Of a stretch of DNA of 64,000 nt, positions 47,578 through 59,474 are shown in pieces. Each line of letters begins with the position of its first letter. Position 1 is the first letter of the stretch. The position numbers were made by a program, and so were the translations under genes. Where the stretch lies: the NCBI GenBank assembly GCA_028641055.1, contig CM054057.1:578116610-578180609 (forward strand), written 5' to 3'. Under the pieces are notes generated by a model that saw only the letters and a program-made list of their open reading frames with translations, searched no databases and was not told where the DNA came from. Source of the DNA: Alopecurus myosuroides. Its lineage: Eukaryota > Streptophyta > Magnoliopsida > Poales > Poaceae.

Positions 47578-47594
47578 CCCCGGCAATGACGCCA
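47578..47594 (-). other. Primer-binding site of C (tRNA-Asp, one mismatch)
   Basis: On the minus strand TGGCGTCATTGCCGGGG, ten bases after the LTR end; two bases differ from the perfect tRNA-Asp complement. Confidence 0.8.
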
Positions 47595-47604
47595 GAAATT
47601 TCCT

Positions 47605-49179
47605 TGATGTTGTGTGTTGGGATATCCCAAGAGGAGGGTGTGATGAGCACATCGGTAGGAAATTCCCCTTATTTAAGAACCAAGGTTATCAATCCAGTAG
47701 GAGAAAGAGGACCTTCGGAAGGTTGATGCCACTGACGGTGGTGCTGGCTCACCGGTGTCAGCAACAACGTGGAACCTGCACACAACACAACCAAAATACT
47801 TTGTCCCAACGATACAGTGAGGTTGTCAATCTCACCGGTCTTGCTGAAAACAAAGATTAGACATATGGTGTGGAAAATAATGTATCATTGCAGTAAGTAA
47901 AGAAACCAGGAAATTGTGGTGGTTGGTTTAACAGTATAGGAAAATGGACCGAGGTTCATAGGTTCACTACTGGTGTCTTTCCATAAAAGATAGCATGCTG
48001 GGTGAACAAATTACAGCTGTGAAATTGACAAATAGAGGTTGCACCGTAGTGCACATATATGACATGATGACTACTATGATATTTAGTGCAGGCATTACAA
48101 CAATATACATAGACCGTAATCCAACTGCATCTATGACTAATAATCCACCCTCAGGTTATCATCCGAACCCCCTTAGGTATTAAGTTGCAAGCAATAGATA
48201 ACTGCATTAAACAAAGTGTGTAATGTAAGCAATGATTATGCACGCGGGAACTCTCACCGCTGTTTTCTCCCTAATGGCAACATCACATCCTCCCCCTTCA
48301 TGTTTCTGTCACTCGATCAAGGTGGTGAGGAGGCATGAACCCACTATCGAGCATAAATACTCCCTCTTGGAGTCACTAGCAACTACTTGGACAGAGCTAA
48401 CACTAGCAACGGAAAGCATGCAAGATCACAAATAACATATGCAATAAAGACTATAATCAACTTAGCATAAGTTCAATATTCATCAAATCCCAGCAAACAC
48501 AACACATAGAATTACATAAGATCAATCTCGATCAAGTTAGGCAGCTCACGAGATCTAAACATGGAGGCATATGAGGAGAAGATAACCATCTAGCTACTGT
48601 TATGGACCCGTAGTCCAAGGATGAACTACTCACGCGTCACTCCGTAGGTAGGCATGGTGATGTAGAGGCCTCCGGTGATGATCTCCTCTCCGGCAGGGTG
48701 CCGGAGACAGCTTCAGAACCCCCCTGATCTAGGGTTAACGGTGACGGCGGTTGTGGAACTTTTCGAGGATATTTGATCAGGTGTTTAGGGTTTTCCATCT
48801 GGGGGGATTAAATATGCGAAAGGGTAGAGGCGGTGGAGCTCTTGGGGCCCCACACCACCCACTGGCGCGGCAAGGGGGGCGCGCCACCCCATGGTGTGAG
48901 CCCCCTGATGCCCCTCTTTGTCTCCTCTTCGGTCTTCTGGATGCTTCCGGGGAAAATAGAACTTCCGGGCTTCGAACTTTCCAATTCTGAGAATATTTCC
49001 AGAACAACTTTTCTAAAACTAAAAACAACAGAAAACTTGGAACTAGCTCTCTGGCATCTTGTCAATAGGTTAGTCCGGAAAATCGATAAAAATTACATAA
49101 ATAAGGGAGAAAACATGTAGCAATTGGCATAATATCGTCATGGAGCATCAAAAATTATAGATATGTTGGATACGTATCA
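47605..49179 (-). repeat. Element C 5' LTR
   Basis: 1575 bases matching 9557-11139. GC-rich palindrome at about 48850-48902. Confidence 0.9.
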
Positions 49180-49184
49180 ATGAG

Positions 49185-50157
49185 TTTCATGGTTATTTAT
49201 GCATACTGCTACACTGGCAGGAGCATGTAGTTAGAGACATCAGAGATATTTCTTTATGAGGTATGAGTACTAAAAGTGTGATGATTCATTGTAATATAGA
49301 ATGTTTCCCCTACCGGTGAGGATATATAAAAAAAATGAAAAAGCCCAAAAAGAAAAAAGGGGCCAAAGAGAGAATAAAGAGAGGGGCGCATCACTATCCT
49401 TTATAGCACCAATACTTCAGTTTGGAGAAAGTTTTCATATTATCATTCATTCATAAATACGTGGGGAATTTTACATTATAGAACTTGGCTTGTATATTCC
49501 AATGATGAGCCTCCTCAAATGAGCTCTAGGTCTTCGTGAGCAAGCAAGTTGGATGCACCCCCACTAGTTCCATTGGAGGGCTTTCATACAATTATAGCTC
49601 TATGTGCATCCGTTGTGTGGCAATCCCTACTACTTGCATAGCTTCGGTTGTAAGACTTTCTCTTGTCTAATGACCATTTTCAGCTTTGTGAGCCTTTCTT
49701 ACATTGACCTTCAAAACCCCCGTAATGTTCTCTTTGCCATAACATCCCGGTGCCAGGGACCAACGCAGAACACTTGCTTGTTTTTAGTGCACAAATAGTT
49801 TAAGATTCAAGCATTGCATCGTGTGCAAAGCTTGACTTGATCCTAACAAGGGTTGTGAAGATCGTTTGACGTGCATGATATTGTTGTTCTTGAAAGCTAA
49901 TCATCTCTAATAAAATTTCAACGGTTGATAGTCTTTTAGTATTGATTCATTAAAAGAGTTTCTTCTTTCTTCTTATTTGTTTATGCATTACTTGTTGATA
50001 TCAAATATAGATCATAGATTTACTTAATTTGATCCTAGTTTACATGCTCTAGTTTGCATATCATGATCAAGATTCTGTGGTAGCATGTCACCTCAGAATT
50101 TGTTTTTTCTATCGTTTACCTACTCGAGGACGAGTAGAAACTAATCTTGGGGATGCT
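49185..50157 (+). other. Element B 3' untranslated region, second part, with polypurine tract
   Basis: Noncoding. An A-rich patch lies near 49325-49365. It ends with CTACTCGAGGACGAGTAG, a small palindrome, and then the tract TCTTGGGGATGCT before the LTR at 50158. The same GAGGACGAGTAG precedes A's tract at 57345. Confidence 0.6.
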
Positions 50158-51522
50158 TGATACGTCTCCAACGTATCTAGAATTTCTGATGTACCATGTT
50201 GATATTATCCTAATTGCTACATGTTTTCCATATGTTTTCCTACGTTTTCTGGGACTAACCTATTGACAAGACGCCAAGTGCTAGTTCCCTTTTTTCTGCT
50301 GTTTTTTATTTCAGAAAAGTTGTTCTAGAAATATTCTAGGGATTGGACCCCACGAATCTCGAAGTTCTTATTTTCCCCAGAAGCATCCAGAAGTCCTGAA
50401 GAGCCCCGAAGGGGGGCCACAAGGTGGCCACACCATAGGGTGGCGCGGGTCCCCCTAGCCGCGCCACCTGGTGGTGTGGGCCCCCTGGCCACCCCCCAGC
50501 ATTGCCCTTTCGCCTATTTATACTCCCCTGAGGGAAAAACCTAAGGAAAATCGACCTTTTCCACAAAATACATCTGTAGCTCCGCCGCCGCCGCCGACAA
50601 GTTTCGGGGGGACAGAGCTCTGTTCTCGCACCCTACCGGGATGGGGAAGTGCCCCCGGGAACCATCTCCATCGACTCCACCGCCATCTCCATCGACGTTG
50701 CTGTCTCCCATGATGAGGAGGGAGTAGTTCTCCCCCGAGGCTGAGGGCTCTACCGGTAGCCATGTGGTTCATCTCTCTCTCCCATGGTGTGATCATATGT
50801 GATCATGAGCTTTGTAATCTATTTGAATTCGTAGGTGTTACTCTTCATCTTTTGCTACTCAAGTGCTTTATTAATATGAACTTTGGAGTCACCTTGTCCC
50901 GCGGTGTGAAGGTGACAGTGTGAACATCGTGTATGAATTGTGGTGTTTGTCTAGTACCTTCTAGGGCGCTCATAGTGACAGCGTGGAGCTAACTAGACAT
51001 GGGAATGCTTACTTTAAGGAATGCTTTTTGCAGCCCTACGCAATGATTAGTGTTCGTTATCCAACCGGAGAGGGTTAAGAGTAGCATAGTGAAGAGAAGA
51101 TATTTAGTTATTCAATTATGTGATCATTGTTGAGAGTGTCCACTAGTGAAAGTAGGATCCCTAGGCCTTGTTTCCCAGCATTGAAACATCGTTTTCCGCC
51201 TGTTTTGCTACATGTTTGCTTGCTGCCATATTTATTTAAGATTGCTATTATTACTTATAACCATCCATATTACTTGCATTTCACTATCTCTTTGCCGAAC
51301 TAGTGCACCTATATACTTGACAAGTATATTGGGTGTGTTGGGGACACAAGAGACTTCTTGTATCTTAATTGCAGGGTTGCTTGAGAGGGAAATCTTTGAC
51401 CTCTACCTCCCTAAGTTCGATAAACCTTGGGTGATCCACTTAAGGGAAACTTGCTGCTGATCTACAAACCTCTGCAGTTGGCCCAACACTGTCTACAAGA
51501 ATAGAAGCGTGCGTAGACATCA
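50158..51522 (+). repeat. Element B 3' LTR
   Basis: TGATACGTCTCC start, GTAGACATCA end. GC-rich palindrome with arms 50426-50448 and 50459-50482; TATTTATACTCC at about 50514. Matches 5484-6867. Confidence 0.92.
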
Positions 51523-51527
51523 GGAAT

Positions 51528-52666
51528 CGTCATAGGAATCCTCTTCATCGCCATGATCACCTCTAGAGAGATGCGTGAGTAGTTCATCTCGGGACTACGG
51601 GTCCATAACAATAGCTAGATGGTTCTTCTCTCCCCAATGCCTCCATTTTTAGAGTCCCCTTAGTTGCCTCACATGATCGAGATCACTGTTATTTAATTTT
51701 TCATGTTGTGTTTGTTGGGATCAGATGAACCATGATATTATGATTATTTTGTTCATATCAATCTGAGATGCTTCACTTATATTCGTAGAGAGTTTTAATC
51801 TTGTATTGCATTGCTCTCTGGTGTTTATGATTACCTTGTCCACGTAGTTGTTTTCACCTCCAAGAGAGAGTTTATATGCTAGATGATAGGTTCATGCCAC
51901 CCTTACATCTATGCTCGAATGACAGAAACGTGACGGGTGGGGGATATATTGTTGTTACTAGGGTGAAAACAGTAGTGCTCTTGTCTACGGACGAGGACCA
52001 CTACTTACATTATGTATTGTTGTTAATGCATTTGTCTGTTGCAAACAAAGAAATCACTTCGTTTACTGCAACTTAATACTAGAGAGATTTGATGGATAGC
52101 TTTCTTGAGGTGAACTCTTAGATATGGATGCATTCTAGAAAGCGGTCCATATGCCTTGACGTAATGCCTACTATGTTATAACCTGTGAATTATATCTCTT
52201 CATAATAGTATTGTTATACATTTAGAATTTTTCAATTGCCTAGCTATAATTTGTTCACCCAGAATGTTTGTTTTCTTTGGAGAGACACCACTAGTGAACC
52301 TATGGCCCCGGTCCTTTTTTTCTTGATATTTGCAACCTTCTTTAAAGCACTTTCATAATGGTTTCCTTGTTGTTCCTTTTTTTTACTTTTTTTTTAACTT
52401 TTCAAGACTCTATATGTTTAATTCTTTAGTATTCAGCAAGACTGGAAGATTGACAACCTTTCGGAAAGTTGGGGCAAGAGAGAGTTTCTTTTTGTGTGCA
52501 GGTTCCATGCTTCTTGATGCGCCAGACAACAAGCAACCTTCTCCAAGACTACAAAGTCCTACTGGTTCGATAAACCCTGGTTCTTTAACTGGGAGAAATT
52601 TCTGCTAGACTACATCATACCTTCCGCTTAGGGTCTCCTAACGAGCGTGTGAGCACGTCAGCATCA
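51528..52666 (+). repeat. Element A 5' LTR, second part
   Basis: Continues 4997-5483 after B's target duplication and matches 57784-58907, ending CACGTCAGCATCA. Confidence 0.85.
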
Positions 52667-52676
52667 AGTACTTATC

Positions 52677-52694
52677 TGGCGCCGTTGCCGGGGA
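52677..52694 (+). other. Primer-binding site of A (tRNA-Asp)
   Basis: TGGCGCCGTTGCCGGGGA, ten bases after the LTR end. Confidence 0.9.
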
Positions 52695-52872
52695 CTTCTA
52701 GCTTGCTGCAAGGGGAGTCTCATACTTCCACTCTCTTTCTTTTGGTTTGTTCTTTCTTAGTTTACTTTTGTTTACTCTTCTTTTCTCTCTATCAAAAAAT
52801 CCCGAAAAAATAGTTCTCTAGTTTCTAGTCTTTTATTTGTGTTGTTAGTTTATTTTGTGTTATATTGCAGAC

Positions 52873-53944
52873 ATGGATACCAATGATACCACTAAGCTAT
52901 GCGTAGTACCAATAATAATGATTTCATATGCACACCAATTGCTCCACCTACTGCTACAGTAGATTACTATGAAATTAAACCTGCATTGTTGAATCTTGTC
53001 ATGAAAGATCAATTTTGTGGTATTGGAGAAGATGATTCCTATCATTTAAATAACTTTTTATATTTATTTGACATGCAAAAATATAAATAGGTAGATGGTA
53101 ACATTGTGAAAGTAATATTGTTCCCTTTCTCATTAAGAGGAAGAGCTAAGGAATGGTTATTGTCTTTGCCTAAAAATAGCATTGATTCTTAGTCTAAATG
53201 CAAATATGCTTTTATTGGGAAGTATTATCCACCTAAAAAGATTATAAAACTTAGGATTAACATTATGAACTTTATAAAAAATTATAATGAACATGTTTCT
53301 CAAGCTTGGGAAAGAATAAAAACTATGGTTAAGAATTGTCCCACGGGCGGACTAACTACATGAAATGTTTTTTCTTCAAGGAATTTATTTGATTCAGATG
53401 CGGGGGAACCTTTATGAACCAAACTTTAGGTGCAGCAAACAAATTATTGGATGATCTAATTACAAACTATTCCCAATGGCACATAGAAAGGGCTCCAACA
53501 GGTAAATAGGTAAATTCTGTCGAGGAGGTCTCTTGTTTGAGTGATAAGATTGATATGCTTGCTTCTTTGCTAGCTAAACAAGTTCCTATGAATCCTAATA
53601 ATGTTCCCTTGAACTCTCTGGTTGCTAATGATAATGATAAAATTCATGTGAATTTTATTGCTAGAAGCAACTTCGACAAAAGTTCTTACACGAATAATTT
53701 TGGGGGTAACAACTACAGGCCATATCCTGATAATGATGGTAATTCATATGGGAATTCTTATGTCAATGATTATAACAATCCTAAAAGTTCCAACTCTGAT
53801 CTTGAGTACATGCTTAAAGCATTTATCAATTCAAAAAATATTTCAATAAAATTGTTGATGAAAAAAGAGAAGATGAAATTACTGAAAAAACTGCTAAAAG
53901 TGAGCATGTTAAAATTTATACTACCCAACCCTTTGAAGAAGTGA
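52873..53944 (+). pseudogene. Element A gag, decayed
   Basis: ATG at 52873 in a plausible context, then a frameshift near 52895 into a frame with DQFCGIGEDDSYHLNNFL, stop, and FPFSLRGRAKEWLLSLP at about 53125, the typical gag core. Several stops follow. From 53537 a further open piece (Asn-rich, with KIDMLASLLAKQ) is the gag C-terminal region. Recognisable but clearly dead. Confidence 0.7.
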
Positions 53945-54047
53945 AAAATTCCAGTATCAATGAGTATCCTAATGCTTCTAAGAATTTTTATGCCAAAACA
54001 AATGGGATTGGAGAGGTCATGACTTCAGGTAGAAAGAGTCCCAAAAT

Positions 54048-54680
54048 TTGGAGATTAAAAAAAATTCTAGTGAGAAAATTGTTGCAAGTGGGATTGAGGA
54101 TAATATGACTTTAGGAGAGATTTTGACCACCATGTTTGAGGATGATAATCTTTACTTTGATAATTTCACCGTCGCTGATGTTATTAAGTTCTTACAAAAA
54201 TTAGCTAAAGATCATAATGCTATTAAGATAAATATTGCTTTCATTAAACATATCACTAATCCTCTCATTGAAGCTAAGGAAGAAATGCTCGAACTTGAAG
54301 CCTTTATTCCTAGAAAATTACAAGATTCTTTGGAACCGACTATTAGAATAAGAGTGAATTATTTTAATTTCAATGCTTTGTGTGTTCTTGGTGCAAGTTC
54401 TTGTATTGTGCCTAAAAGTTTATATGATATGCTTGATTTGAAACCATTGGATGAGAGTATTTTAGGAATGCATCTTATAGACTCCACTGTTAAAAGACCT
54501 TTGGGAAGTATTGATTGTGTTCTTATTATTGCTAATGATAATTATGTCCCAGTTAATTTTCTTGTTTTGTATATTGAATACAATGCTTCGAGTCCTATTA
54601 TTTTGGGGAGACCTTTTCTTCGCACTATTGGTGTTGTTATTGATAAAGGAGGGGATTATAAGATTTTAGTTTCCCCTTAA
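54048..54680 (+). pseudogene. Element A protease-like domain
   Basis: 210 codons. An IPRKLQD linker precedes ALCVLGASSCIVP-like sequence near 54372-54415, where active Athila-type proteases have Asp-Leu-Gly-Ala/Ser; here the Asp position is Val. The ILGRPFLRTIGVVID block near 54600 closes the fold. The frame ends at 54680 without any reverse transcriptase behind it. Confidence 0.75.
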
Positions 54681-57369
54681 AAAGGGCATGGAACATTTCC
54701 CTAGAAAGAGAATTAAGTTAAATTTTGAGTTCTATTGATAAGACGTGATTCGTTCTACATGCCTAGCTAAAAGGTGTTAAAGAAAAGCCCTTGTGGGAGG
54801 CAACCCACTTTGTTTTCCTTTGTTTTTTTTTGTTTTCTTCTCTTTTCTTTTGTTACTTTTGTGTCTTGGAAGTTGTTACCTCCGTAACAACCTCTCCTTA
54901 TGATTTTTGTTTTGTTTTTGTGCCAATAATAGCCTCTAATAGAGAGTTAGTATGATTTGGGGAAATTGCTATTTTTGTCCAGATATTTGCCTTTCACCAA
55001 AAATCTTGGTTCGCTCATCGAGATCTCGATGAACTTTTGGTAATTTTTGGGAATCTGCCTCACGTTGTTATCTAACTTTAATTAGTTTCCCAATTTTTTA
55101 TTTGAGCAACATAAGATCCTCGAAAAAAATCCATCTTTGCCAGTTGTTCTGTTTTTACAGATTTCTGCCAATATTTGCATTTGCCTCTTAATATTTTTCT
55201 TTTGAGATTCTTTATGGGGTAGAGCCTAAATAAGTTGTGACAGTAGCTAATGTTTTAAATTTAGTATTATATTTGTGTTGAAACTGAACCAAATAGATTT
55301 ATTATTTTTATGCACTAACGTTGCTAATGAAGATTGTGAGAAGTTTTAGGTGGAGGAAGTTTTCAAGTGTAGGGATAGAAGAAGGATATGATGAGATGAA
55401 GGATGGAAAAAATCTCAAGCTTGGGGATTCCCTTGTCCCCAAAATATCTCCAAGAATTACAAGCATAAAATCTTGGGGATGCCCAAGGCATCCTCTTTTT
55501 CATCAACAAAAATATCAGGTTCTTTCAAAACATTATATTTTTATTGCTTCACATGATATGTGTTATTCTTGGAGCATCATGTTATTTTTATTTCAGTTTT
55601 GTTTTTATTTCTTTGCTTCATTTTATGGTTGGATCTTATCATGTTTTAGTTCGGAGAGAGACACGCTCCATTGTCATCACCTAGAACACTCTAGTTTTCA
55701 CTCTTATTGTTCTGTGAGTGTTCAGTTTTTGCTAGTACTGTGTTTAGATCTTGTTTTTCACTCGAATTTTGTTCAAAGCTTGCTCGTTCTCTTTAGTTAT
55801 ATATGATTATCTCTCTGGTATTTAATGATTATTTGCTTTGAGAGTTACTTCAAATAAATTAATTGGTGTGGGAAAAGAGTAAAATATTTCATACTTACAG
55901 TGGTGCAATAGGAAGCTTGTTTTGACTGTTGCTTGCACTTTGGCATGTCATGTTAGATTTTATTTTAATTGTGTGCTTAGTAGTATATGATGTATCATGA
56001 CTACTCAAATAGCCTAGAGTGCTTAATGTGCCATTGTAATTAAATCATGTGTTTTTTCCTCATATTGAAGCATGGTATTGTGGTATTCTCCTTTGAATGA
56101 TTTACTTGGATTTACTTAGCGCATGCTCACACCATGTTATGACTATAAAAAAGTTCACCTCTAGACTTGATGGTCAGTTAGTTTTTAACTTGTAATATCA
56201 CTTTATGCTTTGATTAATAATGTTTTGTCGCGATGCATGATTATGGCCGTTATTTCTCTCTTAGTTGGTCGCTCCCAGTATTTTCCTAGCCTTCACCTGT
56301 AATGAGTATGAGATATACTCGTGCATCCAACTCCCAAAAACCAAATTTTACCAAATGTGTCCACCATACCTATCTATATGTGGTATTTCACCTCGACTCC
56401 AAGTAAATTTCTCGTGTGCTACCTTTAAACCTTCAAAATTATTAACCAGTTTTGCGTTCCTGTTTTAGCTCATGAGGAAGTATTGAATGCTTTATTATGT
56501 TTTCATGTTTGAAGGCTTCACACTTTACTAGCATGAATAATGTGCTAGTCCTTAATTTTGCAAAAAGAGCAGGCATCTGGGTACCCAGCCCAAAGTAAGC
56601 TACAACAATAACGTTAAAATCTCCTCACACTATGGACTTGAGAAATCATGAACTTAGCTTATGCAAACAAAAGAGACAGGGGGATGTTATGATTCTTCTA
56701 TGGGAGATGCTCTTAAAGCCATTAAACATGAAAAGATGATGGGTCAGTTGATAGCATTCGTTGACATAGACATACACCTCTCTCAAAATTGTTGTCAATA
56801 TCTCAGTTTTATTAAATAAAAAGCTCTAGCACATGAGACTCCCTGCTTCCCTCAGCAAAGGTCCTTTCTTTTAATTTTATGTTGATTCTTCATCTTCTTA
56901 ATTTATGCACCAGTTAAGAGAGCATAGTTGTCATTCTGAGTATAATGTGCATAGTCCCAAAAAAATTATTGATTGATTCATGATTGTGGTATTGCTTGCT
57001 CTCAAATTATTTGTATCTATTCACCATTTAAATTTTGAAGGTGTCCTGAAATTTAAGTTTTGCTATTCCACGAAGGAAAAACAGGATACCATCTTATTAT
57101 ATATTTATTTATGATTGAAACAAACTTATTGCTTTCAATGCTTCATTATTTATTGTCAATTATTTGTGTTACTTTTCATGTGAAACATAGTTTCTAAGTT
57201 TACATTAGTTCAAATAATATTTATCATGCCTTTGTTAAAGTACTTTGATCTCAGCTTGCAATGATTTTACATAACATTTATCAAGATTGTGTTGGCTTCA
57301 TGTCACCTCAAAAATAATTTTGCTATCACCTACCTACTCGAGGACGAGTAGGAGTTAACCTTGGGATGC
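54681..57369 (+). other. Element A 3' untranslated region and polypurine tract
   Basis: Long noncoding region. It contains the hairpin at 55475-55495, a block near 56290-56440 shared with D, and a block near 56815-56885 shared with C and D. The tract CCTTGGGATGC at about 57359-57369 abuts the LTR. Confidence 0.6.
55475..55495 (+). repeat. Hairpin with internal polypurine-tract copy (A)
   Basis: GGGGATGCC, CAA loop, GGCATCCTC. One base differs from the perfect form in B and C, giving a G-U pair that would keep the RNA stem. Confidence 0.65.
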
Positions 57370-58907
57370 TGATACGTTGCAAACATATCTATAATTTTTT
57401 ATGGTCCATGTTTGTTTTCTATCCAATGCCCTTATGTCATTATCATGTTTTCCTTCGTTTTCTGGATGTTTTCATTGACTAATCTATTGATAAGATGCCC
57501 CAGCCAGTTGATGTCTTTTGGCTGCGCTGAAAATTCATGGAAATCAGTTTTTACCCGGAACGAAGACGGAGTCCAAAGAAGAGATGGAGGGTTACAGGGG
57601 GTGCCAGGCGCGGCCCGAACGTAGGCCGCGCCTGGTGGGCCCCTGTCTGCCCTGGCCATCGCCTCAAACCGCCTCTTCGCCTATAAGATGCCCTTAACCC
57701 TAAATACATTGCGGACAAAGTTACTTTCCACGAAACATATAGAGAGGCGCCGTCACCTCGAAAGTCCAATCTTCGGGTCCATCGGAGGCCTCTTCGTCGC
57801 CATGATCGCCTCCGGACAGATGCGTGAGTACTTCATCTCGGGACTTCGGGTCCATTGTAGTAGCTAGATAGTTGTTCTCTCCCATATGCGTCTATGTTTA
57901 GAGTCTCATGAGCTGCCTCACATGATCGAGACCGCCGTTATGTAATTGTGCATGTTGTGTTTGCTGAGATCGGATGAACCATGAGATTGTGATTATTTTG
58001 TTCATGTCAATTTGGTATGATTCACTTATATTTGTAGAGAGTTTTAATCCTGTCTTGCAATGCTCTCCGGTGTTAATGATTACCTTGGCCACGTAGTTAA
58101 ATTCACCTCCAAGAGAGGGTTTATATGCTAGATGGTAGGTTCATGTGCCTCCCTCACATCTGTGCTCGAGTGGCAGAAACGTGGCGGATGGGGGATGTGT
58201 TGTTGCTATTATGGAGAAAACAACGGTTCTCTTGTCTACGAACGAGGAACACTTCTTACATTATGTATTGTTCTTAATGCATTTTTCTGTTGCACACAAA
58301 GCAATCGCTCCGTTGCTGCAACTTAATAGCAGAGAGATTTGTTGGATAACTTTCTTGAGGATGACTTTTAGATATGGATGTCTGCTCGATAGAGGTCCAT
58401 ACGCCTTGACGCAATGCCTACATAGTTACAATCCATGAACTATATCTCGTCGTAATAGTATTGTTATACGTTGATGATTTGTCAATTGCCCGGTTGTGTT
58501 TTGTTCACTCGGCATGTTTGATTTCTTTGGAGAGACACCACTAGTGAACTTATGGCCCCAGGTCCTATTTTCCTCATATTTGCAACATTCTTTGAAGCAC
58601 TTTCATAATTATTTCCTTATTGTTCCATTTTTTACTTTATTTACTTTTTCAAGACTATATACATTTAATTATCTGGTTTTTAGCAAGACCGGAAGATTGA
58701 CAATCTTCCGAAAAGTTGGGGCAAAAGAAAGTTTGTGTTTGTGTGCAGGTTCCACGCTTGTTGACACGCCAGACAACAAGCAATCTTCTCCAAGACTATG
58801 GAGTCCTACTAGTTCGATAAACCCTGGTTCCTTAACCGGGGGAAACTAGACTACATCATACCCTCCGCTTGGGATCACCCAACGAGGGTGTGATCACGTC
58901 AAGATCA
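57370..58907 (+). repeat. Element A 3' LTR
   Basis: TGATACGTTGC start, ACGTCAAGATCA end. A perfect 12-base palindrome lies at 57604-57615 and 57624-57635 with an 8-base loop; CCTATAAGATG at about 57680 is TATA-like. Confidence 0.88.
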
Positions 58908-58912
58908 CCCGC

Positions 58913-59135
58913 AGATGATCACTCGCCGGCCACCGCCGAATTTAACAGTTCCCACGTTGCTGGAGTCGAATTCTCCAAACATAGTGTGGTCATCAGTCAT
59001 GTGATTGGTGGCGCCCAAGTCGAGGTAGCTGAAGCCCACCTTGGAGTCCCCCTCTGGCGCAAGATTGACCTGTGCCTTCTCCTTGCGTAGGAAATAGGCA
59101 GAATCCTCCCGAGTCGGTGTGGCCGGCAGCTGGTG
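58913..59135 (-). pseudogene. Copia pol fragment: gag end and protease
   Basis: On the minus strand from 59135 down: EDSAYFLRKEKAQVNLAPEG, then LDLGATNHMTDD, the Copia protease motif (usually Leu-Asp-Thr/Ser-Gly-Ala; here Leu-Asp-Leu-Gly-Ala), then GTVKFGGGRRVIICG at the A insertion point. It continues beyond element A at 4991-4705 with the GAG-pre-integrase domain. Short relic, target of A. Confidence 0.75.
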
Positions 59136-59357
59136 AGCCGCTCCTTACGAACCATGTTTCCCCGCTCCACATGAGTCATTGTGGCCTGCTCCTTGTCAGG
59201 ACGGGCTTGAAGTGTGTCCAATTTTTTCCCTTGCTCCTAAGGGCCCTGCCGCTGGTCAATTCGGCTCATGCGGGGAAAAGAGTTAGGGCGCCTGGCGCCA
59301 CTTCTTGCATTGCTGTCCCGTTTTGACGCTAGCGCTTGTTTTAATCGTCCCGTTTTG
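59136..59357. other. Unassigned stretch next to Copia relic
   Basis: May contain the upstream end of the Copia gag on the minus strand, but the translation carries stops and no zinc knuckle is recognised. Confidence 0.25.
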
Positions 59358-59359
59358 TA

Positions 59360-59472
59360 CTCTCTCCATCTCAAAATAATTATCGGCGGAATTCATTGAA
59401 ATGGGCGTATCTAGCAATAAAATGCATGTAGATACACCCATCTCAATGACAATTGTTTTGAGACGGAGTTAG
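59360..59472. mobile_element. Stowaway MITE
   Basis: 113 bases with terminal inverted repeats CTCTCTCCATCTCAAAATAA and, on the other strand, CTAACTCCGTCTCAAAACAA, flanked by TA at 59358-59359 and 59473-59474. The size and CTCC-TC-CAAAA ends are those of Stowaway (Tc1/Mariner-derived). Confidence 0.9.
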
Positions 59473-59474
59473 TA

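Larger units (their letters stand above)
9557..49179 (-). mobile_element. Element C: Sabrina-like non-autonomous Gypsy element, inverted
   Basis: Oriented opposite to B and D. On the plus strand its LTRs begin TGATGTTGTGTG at 9557 and 47605 and end TACGTATCA at 11139 and 49179, the complement of TGATACG. Perfect target duplications ATGAG lie at 9552-9556 and 49180-49184. The primer site is on the minus strand at 47594-47578. The interior carries two minus-strand ORFs related to B's unknown protein and no pol. Element D inserted in its 3' untranslated region. Confidence 0.9.
5484..51522 (+). mobile_element. Element B: Sabrina-like non-autonomous Gypsy element
   Basis: LTRs of 1384 and 1365 bases bound the element, with perfect target duplications GGAAT at 5479-5483 and 51523-51527. 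The primer site matches tRNA-Asp and the polypurine tract is CTTGGGGATGCT. The own interior (6868-9551 and 49185-50157) has one long ORF of unknown function and no gag, protease, reverse transcriptase or integrase. It inserted in A's 5' LTR and was later entered by element C. Confidence 0.9.
4997..58907 (+). mobile_element. Element A: Athila/Sabrina-like Gypsy element, outermost of the nest
   Basis: LTRs start TGATACGTTGC at 4997 and 57370 and end at 52666 and 58907. The flanks are CTCGC (4992-4996) and CCCGC (58908-58912), a target duplication with one mismatch. The insertion lies in Copia pol. The tRNA-Asp primer site is at 52677 and the polypurine tract at 57350-57369. Its own DNA is about 7.9 kb; the rest of the span is element B and its contents. 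The interior has broken gag and protease-like frames and no reverse transcriptase or integrase, so it was probably mobilised in trans or is a deletion derivative. Confidence 0.85.
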
